Assembly (NCBI GenBank): GCA_900230115.1
Contig: LT907983.1
Location: forward strand, 1,302,001-1,366,000
Source: Spirosomataceae bacterium TFI 002
Lineage (GTDB): Bacteria > Bacteroidota > Bacteroidia > Cytophagales > Spirosomataceae
Direction: 5' to 3'
Length of the DNA: 64,000 nt
How positions within the stretch are numbered: position 1 is the first letter of the stretch; each line of letters opens with the position of its first letter. The notes beneath the pieces are model-generated. The model was not told the DNA's origin. It was given only the letters and a program-made list of their open reading frames with translations, and made no database searches. Shown piece by piece: positions 27,734-37,165 of the stretch. Made by a program: the position numbers and the translations under genes.

Positions 27734-27832
27734 GAAGTTTTTAGTTAATCTGGTCACAAAGGTAAGAAAGTGCTCAAACAATCACTTCGATTATTATGTT
27801 ACTTTTACATTATAAATTATCGATTAAATCTC

Positions 27833-28288
27833 ATGTTGCTTAGTTTGATTATAGTTTTGGGAACATTCATATTTATGGAAGGTGTAGCATGGTTTGCTCA
27901 CAAGTACATCATGCATGGCTTTGGTTGGGCATGGCACGAGGATCACCACAACCATCATAGTGGTTTTTTTGAGAGAAATGATTATTACGCTTTGGTTTTT
28001 AGCTTTGTTGCTTCTACGAGTATCATTTACGGAAACACGCATCCTGACGTGTGGTTTTTGACTCCTTTTGGTATTGGAGTTACACTTTATGGAGTTGCTT
28101 ATTTTGTGTTTCACGACATCATTGTTCATAGAAGGGTTAAGATCAAGTTCAAAGCCAAATCTGGCTATATGAAACGGATTATGAACGCTCACTATGTCCA
28201 CCATAAAGTACATACAAAAGAAGGTGCCGAGGCATTTGGTTTTCTATTTGCTCCCAACAAATATGAGGTTAGGAAAAAATCTTCCTAA
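27833..28288 (+). CDS. crtZ: Beta-carotene 3-hydroxylase (fatty acid hydroxylase superfamily)
   Basis: The 151-residue membrane protein has the di-iron histidine clusters HKYIMH (HX4H), HEDHHNHH, HDIIVHRR and HYVHHKVH. These are the CrtZ signature within the fatty acid hydroxylase superfamily. It would convert beta-carotene to zeaxanthin, the yellow pigment widely made by these bacteria. The start is ATG at 27833; an earlier GTG at 27770 gives a longer frame with an implausible N-terminus. There are about four hydrophobic helices. Other carotenoid genes are absent here, so the pathway genes lie elsewhere. Confidence 0.88.
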   Translation: MLLSLIIVLGTFIFMEGVAWFAHKYIMHGFGWAWHEDHHNHHSGFFERNDYYALVFSFVASTSIIYGNTHPDVWFLTPFGIGVTLYGVAYFVFHDIIVHRRVKIKFKAKSGYMKRIMNAHYVHHKVHTKEGAEAFGFLFAPNKYEVRKKSS

Positions 28289-28381
28289 TATTTGAAGTCT
28301 CTTAACATTGACAACTGATTATCTTGTAAGTAAAATCGTGGAATTGCCGTCCAACTTTCGTCCAAAAATGTAAATTGCAAT

Positions 28382-29410
28382 GTGAACAAAGATCATTTAG
28401 TTAAAGTCTTCATTGCCTTCGGTTTATCCGAAAACACGATTTCAAAGCCTTTTGGAAGTGGATTAATCAATTCTACATATTTGCTGGAGGATGGCGATAA
28501 GTATATACTTCAAAAAATAAATACAAAGGTTTTTACCAAGCCAGAAATAATAGCCCAAAACATAAGAAGTTGTGCCAATTATTTTGAGTCAAAAGGCTCA
28601 AAATATCAATTCATCGTACCTATTTTAACAACAAATGGCAACGAATACCATGAATCCAATGGTGAAACTTGGCGACTTACACCCTTTGTTGAAAACTCAT
28701 TTACAGTTGATGAACTCAATGACCCTAAAGAGGCTTACGAAGCAGCAAAAGCTGTAGGTAAGTTTGCCGCGGAGACCAACGGTATCGAAATTGAGAATTT
28801 TGGCGAAACGATTCCGCGATTTCATGATTTAAGTTACCGCTATGAAGAGTTTTTGCTTTCTTTAAAAAATGGTAAAACTGAACGAATTGAAGAGCAAAAA
28901 GAGCTCATAGGCAGCATAAAAGAGCTCTCCTATATTTGTGATACGTACGAAAAGATAAAATCAAATCCAGAAATTCCTATTCGAATTCAACATCACGACA
29001 CCAAAATCAACAACATCCTTTTTGATAAATCTACACGAAAAAGTGTATGTCTTTGCGACCTAGATACCGTAATGCCAGGTTATTTTATTTCCGACTTAGG
29101 AGATATGATGCGAACCTACCTTGCTGCTGCAAATGAGGAAGTTACTGATATTGACAAAGTTGAGGTGAGACCCGATTTTTACAAGGCTTTAATTGACGGC
29201 TATCTGTCGGAAATGGAGACAATACTCACAGAAGCTGAGAAACAGTATATTTTCTACGCTGGTGAATTTCTTATTTATATGCAGGCTTTGAGATTTATGA
29301 CAGATTATCTCAACGGAGATATTTACTACGGAATAAAATATCCCGAAAACAACCTCAACAGAACTAAAAATCAACTCAAACTTCTTACCGAATATCAAAA
29401 ACTTAAATAG
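28382..29410 (+). CDS. APH-fold sugar/aminoglycoside phosphotransferase family protein
   Basis: The 342-residue protein has the phosphotransferase loop FGSGLINSTYLL, the Brenner motif IRIQHHDTKINNILFD (catalytic Asp) and the metal-binding CLCDLDTVMPG, as in the aminoglycoside/choline kinase superfamily. It resembles N-acetylhexosamine 1-kinase (NahK)-type proteins more than resistance enzymes. The start is GTG at 28382; no better ATG is in frame nearby. It overlaps the convergent glycerate kinase gene by 8 bases. A sugar-1-kinase role is only suggested; no antibiotic resistance should be assumed. Confidence 0.8.
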   Translation: MNKDHLVKVFIAFGLSENTISKPFGSGLINSTYLLEDGDKYILQKINTKVFTKPEIIAQNIRSCANYFESKGSKYQFIVPILTTNGNEYHESNGETWRLTPFVENSFTVDELNDPKEAYEAAKAVGKFAAETNGIEIENFGETIPRFHDLSYRYEEFLLSLKNGKTERIEEQKELIGSIKELSYICDTYEKIKSNPEIPIRIQHHDTKINNILFDKSTRKSVCLCDLDTVMPGYFISDLGDMMRTYLAAANEEVTDIDKVEVRPDFYKALIDGYLSEMETILTEAEKQYIFYAGEFLIYMQALRFMTDYLNGDIYYGIKYPENNLNRTKNQLKLLTEYQKLK

Positions 29411-30506
29411 AAAGCCATTCTTCTACTCTTTTTGGGAGTAGGTCTTTAGCATTATTCATGGCTTCTATTTCTGTAGTTTTATCATCCAAAAGGGCGTAAG
29501 TACTTTGTACTCCAAGGACTTCCAATTCTGTATCATTCAGTTCGTTTTTACCGCAGAAAACGACAAGCGGAATATTGTTCTCTTTTAACTTGTGTGCCAC
29601 TCCTGCTATTAATTTACCAGACAAGGTTTGAGAATCCAGTTTTCCTTCTCCGGTGATTACTAGGTCAATTTCTTTCATTTTTTGATCAAAATCAACCAAT
29701 TGCATTATCGTTTCAATTCCGGGTAACAACTCAGTATTAAGCCCTGCCAAAGCTCCGCCAGCAATCCCTCCAGCTGCTCCACTTCCTTTTATACTTGAAA
29801 TATCTTTACCAAGGTCTTCTCGAAACCTAACAGCCATATTTACTAAGCCTTGATCCAATATTTCAACTTCTTCGACATTTGCCCCTTTTTGTGGACCATA
29901 AACATAGGCTGCACCATTTTTACCACTAAACTCGTTTTCAACATCGCAAATTACCTTGAGTTGAAAGTCCAATGGATTTTCAGGTTTGATAATCTTAGTT
30001 ACGGCATTCATATTTTCACCTATTCCAAAAAGGTCTTCTCCATTGGCATCCAAAAACTGAAATCCTAATGCTTGAAGCATTCCCATTCCTGCATCATTTG
30101 TGGCAGAGCCACCAACAAACAAATAAACCTCTGTAACTCTGTTTTTTACAGCATGTTTGATCAATTGACCAGTTCCGTATGTAGTGGTGTATAGCGGGTT
30201 TCTTTGAGACTCTTTGATTAATTGCAAGCCGGATGCTGCGGCCATTTCTATAAAGGCTACATTTCCTTTTCTCAAGTAAGAGGCGGTAATGGTTCTAAAG
30301 AGTGAGTCTTTTACAAACATTTTCACTTCTTCCGCCCCAAGTGTTTCACTCAAAACCTCCAATGAACCCTCTCCCCCATCGGCCATTGGCATAGTGGAAA
30401 CATTATACTTTGGATACTTTGCTAAAATTGTATTTTTAATGATTTCACATACCTCCAAAGAAGATAATGAGCCTTTAAATTTGTCTGGAGCGATTAGAAT
30501 ATTCAT
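29403..30506 (-). CDS. Glycerate 2-kinase (GlxK/GarK type)
   Basis: The 367-residue protein starts MNILIAPDKFKGSLSS and carries the glycerate kinase-1 family blocks FIEMAAASGLQLI, FVGGSATNDAGMGMLQALGF, GSGAAGGIAGG and DLVITGEGKLDSQTL. It phosphorylates D-glycerate, giving 2-phosphoglycerate. I chose the ATG at 30506; a frame starting at 30527 adds MKVYREF. The 3' end overlaps the APH-fold kinase gene by 8 bases on the other strand. Confidence 0.93.
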   Translation of the reverse strand: MNILIAPDKFKGSLSSLEVCEIIKNTILAKYPKYNVSTMPMADGGEGSLEVLSETLGAEEVKMFVKDSLFRTITASYLRKGNVAFIEMAAASGLQLIKESQRNPLYTTTYGTGQLIKHAVKNRVTEVYLFVGGSATNDAGMGMLQALGFQFLDANGEDLFGIGENMNAVTKIIKPENPLDFQLKVICDVENEFSGKNGAAYVYGPQKGANVEEVEILDQGLVNMAVRFREDLGKDISSIKGSGAAGGIAGGALAGLNTELLPGIETIMQLVDFDQKMKEIDLVITGEGKLDSQTLSGKLIAGVAHKLKENNIPLVVFCGKNELNDTELEVLGVQSTYALLDDKTTEIEAMNNAKDLLPKRVEEWLSI

Positions 30507-30599
30507 AAATTCTCGATATACTTTCATTCAATACACCGTACGATAGAATTGTGTTCCACTTTACTCTTAAAAATGTATATTGTTTAAAAAAGCCAAATA

Positions 30600-31256
30600 A
30601 TGAAAGAAATTCGCCACGGTCAATTACAACTTATATCATTTCTATGGTTACGTAGAGGCATTGGTTTAGCGGGAATTGTTCTTCCTATTTTTCTCATTGC
30701 TGGAACGTATTTGGTCGGAAATGAGGAATGTAAAACTATTCAAAGTGCGATAAGCGATTACTACCATACCATTGTAAGAGATATTTTTGTTGGTGTTTTG
30801 GCAGTATTAGCAATTTTCCTCTTTTCATATAAAGGTCCTGAGAAAATTGACAACATTGCAGCAAATTTAGCGGGATTGTTTGCCCTTGGCATTGCTTACT
30901 TTCCCACAAGTATCAAAACTTGCAATCAGTGGAATGGTTACGAAAATCCCGTAATGCATAACATTTCGGCTGTTTCATTTTTCTTAGTTCTCACCTATTT
31001 TTCTTTATTTCTATTTCCCAAAACAAGTAGCTTAGACCCTCCAACACCGGAGAAACTAAAAAGGAATAAAATTTACAAAACATGTGGAATTATAATGCTC
31101 ATTTCCATTATAATTGTTGGTATTCAAATGACTTTTCTAGAGAAGGTTTCTCCATTCGACAGCTTCCCCATTATCCTCATATTTGAATGGGTTGCACTTT
31201 GGGCATTCGGGATTTCATGGATTGTGAAAGGAGAGCTGTTTTTGGAAGACAAATAG
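30600..31256 (+). CDS. Hypothetical six-TM membrane protein (DUF998-like)
   Basis: The 218-residue protein has six hydrophobic helices, with a conserved stretch (SAISDYYHTIVRDIFVG) between helices 1 and 2 and FPTSIKTC after helix 3. This matches the general pattern of DUF998-type proteins, but the similarity is loose. No function is assigned. It ends 3 bases before the convergent cupin gene, with no visible terminator. Confidence 0.55.
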   Translation: MKEIRHGQLQLISFLWLRRGIGLAGIVLPIFLIAGTYLVGNEECKTIQSAISDYYHTIVRDIFVGVLAVLAIFLFSYKGPEKIDNIAANLAGLFALGIAYFPTSIKTCNQWNGYENPVMHNISAVSFFLVLTYFSLFLFPKTSSLDPPTPEKLKRNKIYKTCGIIMLISIIIVGIQMTFLEKVSPFDSFPIILIFEWVALWAFGISWIVKGELFLEDK

Positions 31257-31259
31257 AAC

Positions 31260-31775
31260 TTATCTTCCAAAGTCGTCCTGAACACGAACAATATCATCTT
31301 CATCAGACGGATTAGAAGCATCTTCATGTTGCCATATTTCTGCAACAATTCCATAAGCCTCAGTGCCAATCAATCGATGTCTTTCACCACATTTTAGCTG
31401 AATAACATCGTCAATTTGGAGTTTAAGTATTTCTGTTTCGGTATCAGTGTCTGAAATAATTACCCCAGCCACACCACCAATGAGTTTCCATATCTCCGAC
31501 CTGCGGTGATGATACTGCCAAGAAAGTCTTTTACCTGGAGCAACAACAAGAATTTTCGGGCTTAACTTATCAAACCCTTCAAAGTCAGCCAAACTGAAAT
31601 TTGGGAAGAATTGCTTTATAAATTTAGGAGCTTGACTTTCATCTAGCACAAAGAACCCACCCCATGGTCGGTTGTGGTCTGTCTTTTCTACCTTATATTC
31701 ATATTGATCCAAAAAGGATTGTACACCTTCAAAAACGATCTTCTTATCTACTTCAGCCTTGAAATCTATGCTCAC
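31260..31775 (-). CDS. Cupin domain protein, mannose-6-phosphate isomerase type-II-like
   Basis: The 171-residue protein is a single cupin: PWGGFFVLDE, then SWQYHHRRSEIWKLIGG (metal-binding His pair and Glu), then GERHRLIG (later His) and a PSDEDDIVRVQDDFGR C-terminus. This is the arrangement of the C-terminal cupin of type II phosphomannose isomerase/GDP-mannose pyrophosphorylase. Here it is free-standing without the nucleotidyltransferase half, so it may be an isolated sugar-phosphate isomerase or a binding protein. The start is GTG at 31775. It ends 3 bases from a convergent gene. Confidence 0.8.
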   Translation of the reverse strand: MSIDFKAEVDKKIVFEGVQSFLDQYEYKVEKTDHNRPWGGFFVLDESQAPKFIKQFFPNFSLADFEGFDKLSPKILVVAPGKRLSWQYHHRRSEIWKLIGGVAGVIISDTDTETEILKLQIDDVIQLKCGERHRLIGTEAYGIVAEIWQHEDASNPSDEDDIVRVQDDFGR

Positions 31776-31844
31776 TATTCTTGCTTTTTTGTCTACAACA
31801 AATATATAATCTTTAACAATTCAAACCTCACCAAATTAGTATTC

Positions 31845-32891
31845 TTATTCCTCGGCTTTATCTTTTTTCAAATAAACCGTACGTATTGGGAATGGAATTT
31901 CAATACCTTCTTTTTCGTAACGCTTATGAAGTGCCTTCACAAACTGATGCTTTATCACGTATTGGCTGGTAAAATCACCGCTTCTTAATATTACGTTAAA
32001 GTTGATACTACTATCAGCGAATTCATTGTACCTGATAAATGGCTCATGATCAACTACCGCCCCCTCGACAGACTTTTGGATCTCTCTAGCAACCTCTATT
32101 GTCACTTTTTCTACAAACTCTAAGTCACTATCATAGGCAACTCCTACGGCAACTAAAACAGAATTTTGAGAATCGGGTAGAATAAAGTTTTTAACAACTG
32201 TGTTTGCAACTGTTGAGTTTGGGATAATGATTAGATGATTACCTAAGGCTCTCATTGTTGTATTTCTCCATGAAATATCTTCTACAAAACCTTCCTGCCC
32301 ACCCTCTAGTGATATATAATCTCCTGGCTTTAGCTTTTTGGACGCCAACATTTGTAACCCTGCAAACAAATTACCAAGCGTGTCTTGTAATGCTAAGGCA
32401 ACTGCTAAACCTCCAACCCCAAGAGCAGTAAGTGCTGGTGCAATGGACACTTCGAGCACCTGCATTATAAACAAAGCTCCTACTACATAAATAGCACCCT
32501 TGAGTATTAGACTGAGTATAGAAGAACGATGTACTTCCTTACCCATAAACTCAAGTTGAATTCGAGTTATTTCTACAACCAAATTGGCTACGGACCAACT
32601 TAAAACCGCAATAGTGAAAATATAGGATGCTTTTTTAATCTCCGAATTGAATTGAGCCAAAACATCGCTATTGTGATAAGCTACCCAAATCCCGAGAATA
32701 CAACTCATAGGAATGGCAAGCTTAGCCAATGCATCAATTATTTTGTCATCAATTTCGTTTTCAGTTTTTCGGCTAAATTTATGAAGGTATTTGAAGAAAG
32801 TTTTTTCTAAAATTTTCCCAAAAACATAACCAGCTGGTAAAGCAAATACCCACCAAAGGTAGTCTTGGAATTGATTAAATAAGTCTATCAT
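31845..32891 (-). CDS. MscS-type mechanosensitive ion channel
   Basis: The 348-residue protein has about five hydrophobic helices and the pore-lining MscS helix LTALGVGGLAVALALQDTLG, then the beta domain (LKPGDYISLEGGQEGFVEDI, NSTVANTVVKNF). A C-terminal alpha/beta cage follows. It opens under membrane tension to release solutes in osmotic downshock. It has more N-terminal helices than the 286-residue E. coli MscS. It lies 69 bases downstream of the cupin gene's GTG on the same strand, but a shared transcript is uncertain. Confidence 0.92.
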   Translation of the reverse strand: MIDLFNQFQDYLWWVFALPAGYVFGKILEKTFFKYLHKFSRKTENEIDDKIIDALAKLAIPMSCILGIWVAYHNSDVLAQFNSEIKKASYIFTIAVLSWSVANLVVEITRIQLEFMGKEVHRSSILSLILKGAIYVVGALFIMQVLEVSIAPALTALGVGGLAVALALQDTLGNLFAGLQMLASKKLKPGDYISLEGGQEGFVEDISWRNTTMRALGNHLIIIPNSTVANTVVKNFILPDSQNSVLVAVGVAYDSDLEFVEKVTIEVAREIQKSVEGAVVDHEPFIRYNEFADSSINFNVILRSGDFTSQYVIKHQFVKALHKRYEKEGIEIPFPIRTVYLKKDKAEE

Positions 32892-32971
32892 ACCATTTCT
32901 ACGGATTATTGGCCTTTTATGTTCATTAAACTATGAACACTACAGCAGAAAGTTCTTTAAATACAAGTAAG

Positions 32972-33772
32972 TTAATTCAATACCTCTTTTTTGACCAATT
33001 CTTTATGAGTTTCGGTTATCATGTGACCCGCCGAAGGTAAGAAAATGTACTTGGCTTTTTTGGACCCCAACTTTCGTTTGGCGTAATCCAAATTTCCCAC
33101 ATCGGCTATCCAGTCTTCACCGCCTTGAAAAACAGTAACTTCCGCTTGAATATTTTCCCAATCTTCCTCTAGCTTACGCAGCTCTCGCTTGTGAGCGAAT
33201 TTTTCGTCTGTAGCCAAATTGACATCTTCATTTAAAAACTGCTTGACAAGCCAATGCTTGGCTGCATATGCAAACCAAAATATCTTTTCTTTACTAGGGT
33301 CAATCACAGGAGAAACCATAATTACCTTTCTTACTTTGCTTGGATAAAGTGCTGCAATCTTGGCGGCAATGGGTGCACCATATGACCTTCCTATGATCAC
33401 GGCTTCTTTTCCAGACCTGTTGGAGTCTAAAGCTTTTATGATTCCTTCAGCTTGTTTATCTATGCTCCATAAGGTTCTATGCTTTTGTCTTTTAGACAAA
33501 CCATATCCTAACCTATCAACAGCTATTACATTGTAATTTTCCTGTAGTGCTTTATCTACTAAAAGGTTATTGTAATCTTTTAATGTGCCAGGTGCTCCAT
33601 GTATCAAAAGTAATGGAGGATTATTCACGTTTCCTTTACTGATATAATGGAGTCTAAACTCCCCATCTTCAAGGTAATGATAGTTAGTCTCACTTGACCT
33701 ATAAGAAATTGTGGGTTTAGAGCATGAGCCTAAAACGAAGAGTAAAAATATGTATGCAAAAACAAACCGCAT
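32972..33772 (-). CDS. Lipoprotein alpha/beta hydrolase
   Basis: The 266-residue protein has a lipoprotein signal (MRFVFAYIFLLFVLGSCSKP, Cys at 17). The alpha/beta-hydrolase core then contains the oxyanion loop LLIHGAPGTLKDY, the nucleophile elbow GRSYGA (Ser of GxSxG), an acidic residue near VFQGGEDWIADVG and the catalytic His in LPSAGHMI. It is therefore anchored to an envelope membrane facing the periplasm. The substrate (ester, lactone or peptide) is unknown. Next on the same strand is radA, 63 bases away. Confidence 0.85.
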   Translation of the reverse strand: MRFVFAYIFLLFVLGSCSKPTISYRSSETNYHYLEDGEFRLHYISKGNVNNPPLLLIHGAPGTLKDYNNLLVDKALQENYNVIAVDRLGYGLSKRQKHRTLWSIDKQAEGIIKALDSNRSGKEAVIIGRSYGAPIAAKIAALYPSKVRKVIMVSPVIDPSKEKIFWFAYAAKHWLVKQFLNEDVNLATDEKFAHKRELRKLEEDWENIQAEVTVFQGGEDWIADVGNLDYAKRKLGSKKAKYIFLPSAGHMITETHKELVKKEVLN

Positions 33773-33835
33773 GAGTGGATTTTAGTAAATAAATTTATCC
33801 AAAAGCTAAGCTAATAGATGGATAGAAACAAAAAA

Positions 33836-35212
33836 TTAGCCAAAAAGATGAGAAAATACATCTTCTAGCTTTTCATTAACGACAATTTCAATTGCAAAGT
33901 CTTTTTTTGCGAGTGCTTTTGCGTTGTTCTTGGAAATAAATATTTTGCTAAAACCAAGTTTCTCTGCTTCAGAAACTCTAGAATCTATCCTACTAACTGC
34001 ACGAATTTCTCCTCCAAGTCCTACCTCCGCAGCAAAACAATACGATTGGTCTACCGCCAAGTCTTCGTATGAACTTGCAACAGAAACACAAACCGCTAAG
34101 TCTATGGCTGGGTCTTCAACTTTAAGCCCTCCTGCGACATTTAAAAATACATCTTGAGTACCTAACCTAAAACCTCCACGCTTTTCTAATACTGCCAACA
34201 ACATTTGAAGACGTCTTGGATCAAAGCCATTACTTGATCGCTGTGGTGTACCATAATTTGCAGTACTTACCAATGATTGGATTTCAATATTGAGAGGTCT
34301 GTTCCCCTCCATCATACTTGCAATGCTAATTCCGCTTATTTCTGCGTTTCGCTGAGAAATCAATATTTCGGAGGGATTGCTCACCTGTCGTAATCCTTCG
34401 CCTTGCATTTCATAAATCCCTAATTCCGATGTACTCCCAAATCTATTTTTGGTAGTTCTCAGTAGTCGATAGGTCATGTACCTATCACCTTCAAACTGCA
34501 AAACAGTGTCAACCATGTGCTCCAACATTTTGGGACCAGCAATGCTTCCGTCTTTTGTAATATGCCCTATCATGATTACTGGAGTGTCAGATTCTTTCGC
34601 AAACTTCATGAGTTCTGAGGTACACTCTTTGATCTGCGATACACTTCCTGCTCCCGATTCTATCAATGGAGAAACCAAGGTTTGAATAGAATCTATGACA
34701 ACAATATCAGGTTCAGTGAGCTCGATTTGCTTAAAGATTTGATCGGTAGCTGTTTCCGTTAGAATATAACATCTATCATTTTGCGTCTTTAGCCTCTCAG
34801 CTCTCATTTTGAGCTGCTGTTCGCTTTCCTCGCCCGATACATATAAGATATTGTAGTCTTTTAAACCCAACGCTATCTGCAACATCAAGGTAGATTTTCC
34901 AATTCCTGGTTCTCCGCCTATAAGTATCAATGAACCTGGGACAATTCCACCACCCAATACACGATTAAGTTCTTCATCTTCGGTGATGATTCTATATCGC
35001 TCAGCAGGAATAATATCTTGAAGTTTTTTGGGAGTGCTTTTAGTCTTTGGGCTCGATGAGCCAAATTTCCAACTACCTTTTTCACCCTCGGAGCTAGCTA
35101 CTACTTCTTCCACCATCGTACTCCATTCGCTACATGAAGGACATTTACCTAGCCATTTGGGAGAGTTATAGCCGCAATTTTGACAAAAGTAGGCTGTTTT
35201 TTGTTTCGCCAT
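33836..35212 (-). CDS. radA: DNA repair protein RadA
   Basis: RadA is a RecA-like ATPase that promotes branch migration in recombinational repair. The 458-residue protein has an N-terminal zinc finger with C10, C13, C24 and C27, the Walker A GGEPGIGKST at about 100-108, the RadA-specific KNRFGS motif (LRTTKNRFGSTSELG, about 255), and a C-terminal Lon-like domain (FDPRRLQMLLAVLEKRGG, LAVCVSVASS). Length is typical. It is the last gene before a 155-base divergent spacer, with a barrel gene on the other side. Confidence 0.97.
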   Translation of the reverse strand: MAKQKTAYFCQNCGYNSPKWLGKCPSCSEWSTMVEEVVASSEGEKGSWKFGSSSPKTKSTPKKLQDIIPAERYRIITEDEELNRVLGGGIVPGSLILIGGEPGIGKSTLMLQIALGLKDYNILYVSGEESEQQLKMRAERLKTQNDRCYILTETATDQIFKQIELTEPDIVVIDSIQTLVSPLIESGAGSVSQIKECTSELMKFAKESDTPVIMIGHITKDGSIAGPKMLEHMVDTVLQFEGDRYMTYRLLRTTKNRFGSTSELGIYEMQGEGLRQVSNPSEILISQRNAEISGISIASMMEGNRPLNIEIQSLVSTANYGTPQRSSNGFDPRRLQMLLAVLEKRGGFRLGTQDVFLNVAGGLKVEDPAIDLAVCVSVASSYEDLAVDQSYCFAAEVGLGGEIRAVSRIDSRVSEAEKLGFSKIFISKNNAKALAKKDFAIEIVVNEKLEDVFSHLFG

Positions 35213-35367
35213 TAAGTTAAAAACCTGTTAAGAGAGTACTAAAAAAATGCAATATACGTTTTAAAATCATTGCTTATAAAGGGAGAAAGCTAAGTCCAAA
35301 AAATTGGATTACTTTTTGTTTATCTCTTGTTATAGACACTGCTCTAATTAATCAAAAAAAATACAGA

Positions 35368-35991
35368 ATGAAGAAAATAAGTGTAATAATTACCCTAGTA
35401 ATGGTTAGTTTTTTGGCCAAGGCTCAACCTGGAATAGGTCTTAAGGCAGGAATGAATCTCACTAATTTATATACAGACGCGGGTTCGTTTGGCAACAATG
35501 TAAAAGAAAGCCTTGACACTCGTACAGGTTTTGTATTTGGAGTATGGGGTCGAATTGGTCAAAAAGTCTATTTACAACCAGAGATCCTTGTAGCAACTAG
35601 AGGCGGTGAAGTTGAAATTCAACCATTTGGCGGCGGAGGCCCCGAGTTCGTTGATGTAAAATACACTGATCTAGATATTCCATTATTGGTTGGATTTAGA
35701 CCATTCAAGTTTCTTAGAATAATGGCCGGTCCAGTGGCAACAATTAAGCTCAATGAAGATAAAAAGCTTCGTGAAGCACTGGGTGAATACACATCTAATA
35801 CCGGCGAGGTGTTCAAAAATGCATCATACGGGTACCAACTTGGTGCAGGTGTCAAGCTATTAGGTTTTGAACTTGACTTAAGAAAAGAAGGTAGTCTTTC
35901 TGACATTAATATGAGCCAGTTTGCTGGAGATCCTCAGTTCAGTCAGCGTGCCAACGGTTGGACATTAACCCTTGCCAAAAAAATTCTATAG
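35368..35991 (+). CDS. PorT-like outer-membrane beta-barrel protein
   Basis: The 207-residue protein has a signal peptide (MKKISVIITLVMVSFLAKAQ) and an eight-stranded-type barrel: GIGLKAGMNLTNLY, GFVFGVWGRIGQKVYLQPEI, DLDIPLLVGFRPF, LRIMAGPVATIKL, and the last strand NGWTLTLAKKIL. It shares the strand pattern of the barrel protein at 10015-10824, including the DIPLL(V)GFRF strand, so both belong to the OMP_b-brl_2 class. Its role is unknown. It is followed by a terminator. Confidence 0.8.
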   Translation: MKKISVIITLVMVSFLAKAQPGIGLKAGMNLTNLYTDAGSFGNNVKESLDTRTGFVFGVWGRIGQKVYLQPEILVATRGGEVEIQPFGGGGPEFVDVKYTDLDIPLLVGFRPFKFLRIMAGPVATIKLNEDKKLREALGEYTSNTGEVFKNASYGYQLGAGVKLLGFELDLRKEGSLSDINMSQFAGDPQFSQRANGWTLTLAKKIL

Positions 35992-36010
35992 GAGATAAAC
36001 GATACAAATG

Positions 36011-36042
36011 AGCCCTTTTGTAGCTGCAGAAGGGCTTTTTTT
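36011..36042 (+). terminator. Rho-independent terminator after the barrel gene
   Basis: AGCCCTTTTG and CAGAAGGGCT form a stem (one G-T pair) with a short TAGCTG loop. Seven T follow at 36036-36042. Confidence 0.88.
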
Positions 36043-36093
36043 GTTTAGCATGATTATTGAAGCTTATTGACTCACACGTCAGGAACCTTTGAG

Positions 36094-36756
36094 ATGAATC
36101 TAAAAAAAGCGATTGTTTTGATCGCATGCCAAGTCATTATGACCTCAGTGCATGCTGGTCTTAATGCAAAAAAAGAAATTATTAACAGTGAAATACCTTC
36201 CAATTATGTAACAAGCGATACCGCTCAGGTGGAGTTTTACTCTTATACAAAACGGCAAATCACAGCATTAGATCCGAACGCACCATCTAAATCTAATACA
36301 CTTATAACAGCATGCCAAGGCAGTACTGTACTATTAAAGGCTCCCAAATTTGGCAAAAACGCCCAATATAAATGGAACGGCCCCAGTGGCTTTACCTCTT
36401 ACTCCTCCGAGATAGTAATAGACCAAATCGACACTAATTATCAAGGTTATTACGAAGTTATTGTTAGCGACGCAGTACGGTCAATCAAAGGGATTATACA
36501 ACTAGTAGTAAAAGAATCACCTCAATTGAGTTTAGCACAAACCATTTTTTCGAGCCAGCAAAACCTCACACTTGTTGCCAAAGATTTGGGGAAAAATACA
36601 AATTATTACTGGCTTACAGCAGATGACATTGCCATCGCTTCCTCTCGGGAGATTTACCTTAGCCCTCATCCTGCAGGCCGGTATAAGTATAAACTAACCA
36701 TAGAAAAGGATGGCTGTACAGCTGAAGACACATTTGATATTTTTGTGAAGGACTAA
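36094..36756 (+). CDS. Secreted protein with Ig-like domains
   Basis: The 220-residue protein starts at ATG 36094 (an earlier TTG at 36067 is less likely) and has a signal peptide (MNLKKAIVLIACQVIMTSVH then AGLN). The body looks like two Ig-like/PKD-type beta domains: ITACQGSTVLLKAP with KWNGPSGF and YQGYYEVIVSD, then LTLVAKDLGKNTNYYW and AGRYKYKLTIEKDGC. These modules are common in gliding and cell-surface proteins of Bacteroidota. There is no visible C-terminal sorting domain. The function is unknown. Confidence 0.65.
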   Translation: MNLKKAIVLIACQVIMTSVHAGLNAKKEIINSEIPSNYVTSDTAQVEFYSYTKRQITALDPNAPSKSNTLITACQGSTVLLKAPKFGKNAQYKWNGPSGFTSYSSEIVIDQIDTNYQGYYEVIVSDAVRSIKGIIQLVVKESPQLSLAQTIFSSQQNLTLVAKDLGKNTNYYWLTADDIAIASSREIYLSPHPAGRYKYKLTIEKDGCTAEDTFDIFVKD

Positions 36757-36803
36757 TCATCAAAAAGATCCGAAATCTAATTCAGAAACAGTAATTTTAG
36801 GTC

Positions 36804-37124
36804 GTGATCATTTTTAAGAATATACCATTACCAAAAATCAACGGGATTACCCTTTGGCCGTTTATTCTTATTAAAAGTAAGCAACCCGGCAAGGTGCTAA
36901 TCAACCATGAAATGATTCATATAAGACAACAGGTGGAACTTCTAGTGTTCTTTTTTTATATCATTTACTTTTTGGAATGGAGCTACCATTTCGCTCGTAC
37001 TTTTAACTTTTGGGAAGCCTATAGATGTATCTCTTTCGAGAAGGAGGCCTATTTGAATGAACACAACCTAGATTACCTCAAAACCAGAAAGTGGTATGCC
37101 AGCTTCAAACTATTCAAATTTTAA
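36804..37124 (+). CDS. Mini HExxH membrane protein (M56-like zincin)
   Basis: The 106-residue protein starts with GTG at 36804. It has a zinc motif H35-E36-x-x-H39 in LINHEMIHIRQQVE, followed by a hydrophobic helix (LLVFFFYIIYFLEW, about 46-59) and a Glu-rich segment near residues 79-85 (FEKEAYLNEHN) that may supply the third ligand. This is the arrangement of M56/BlaR1-type membrane zincins, but far shorter. Related proteins of about 100 residues seem widespread in Bacteroidota; their substrates are unknown. It lies 41 bases upstream of aroQ on the same strand. Confidence 0.7.
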   Translation: MIIFKNIPLPKINGITLWPFILIKSKQPGKVLINHEMIHIRQQVELLVFFFYIIYFLEWSYHFARTFNFWEAYRCISFEKEAYLNEHNLDYLKTRKWYASFKLFKF

Positions 37125-37165
37125 AAAAGAAAATTCTACCTTTGATTGTAAATTAATTCTCAGAA

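Noticed and set aside
28382-29410. Aminoglycoside resistance gene
   Set aside because: The motifs are shared by the whole APH/choline kinase superfamily and it lies among sugar and glycerate metabolism genes; a sugar kinase is more likely.
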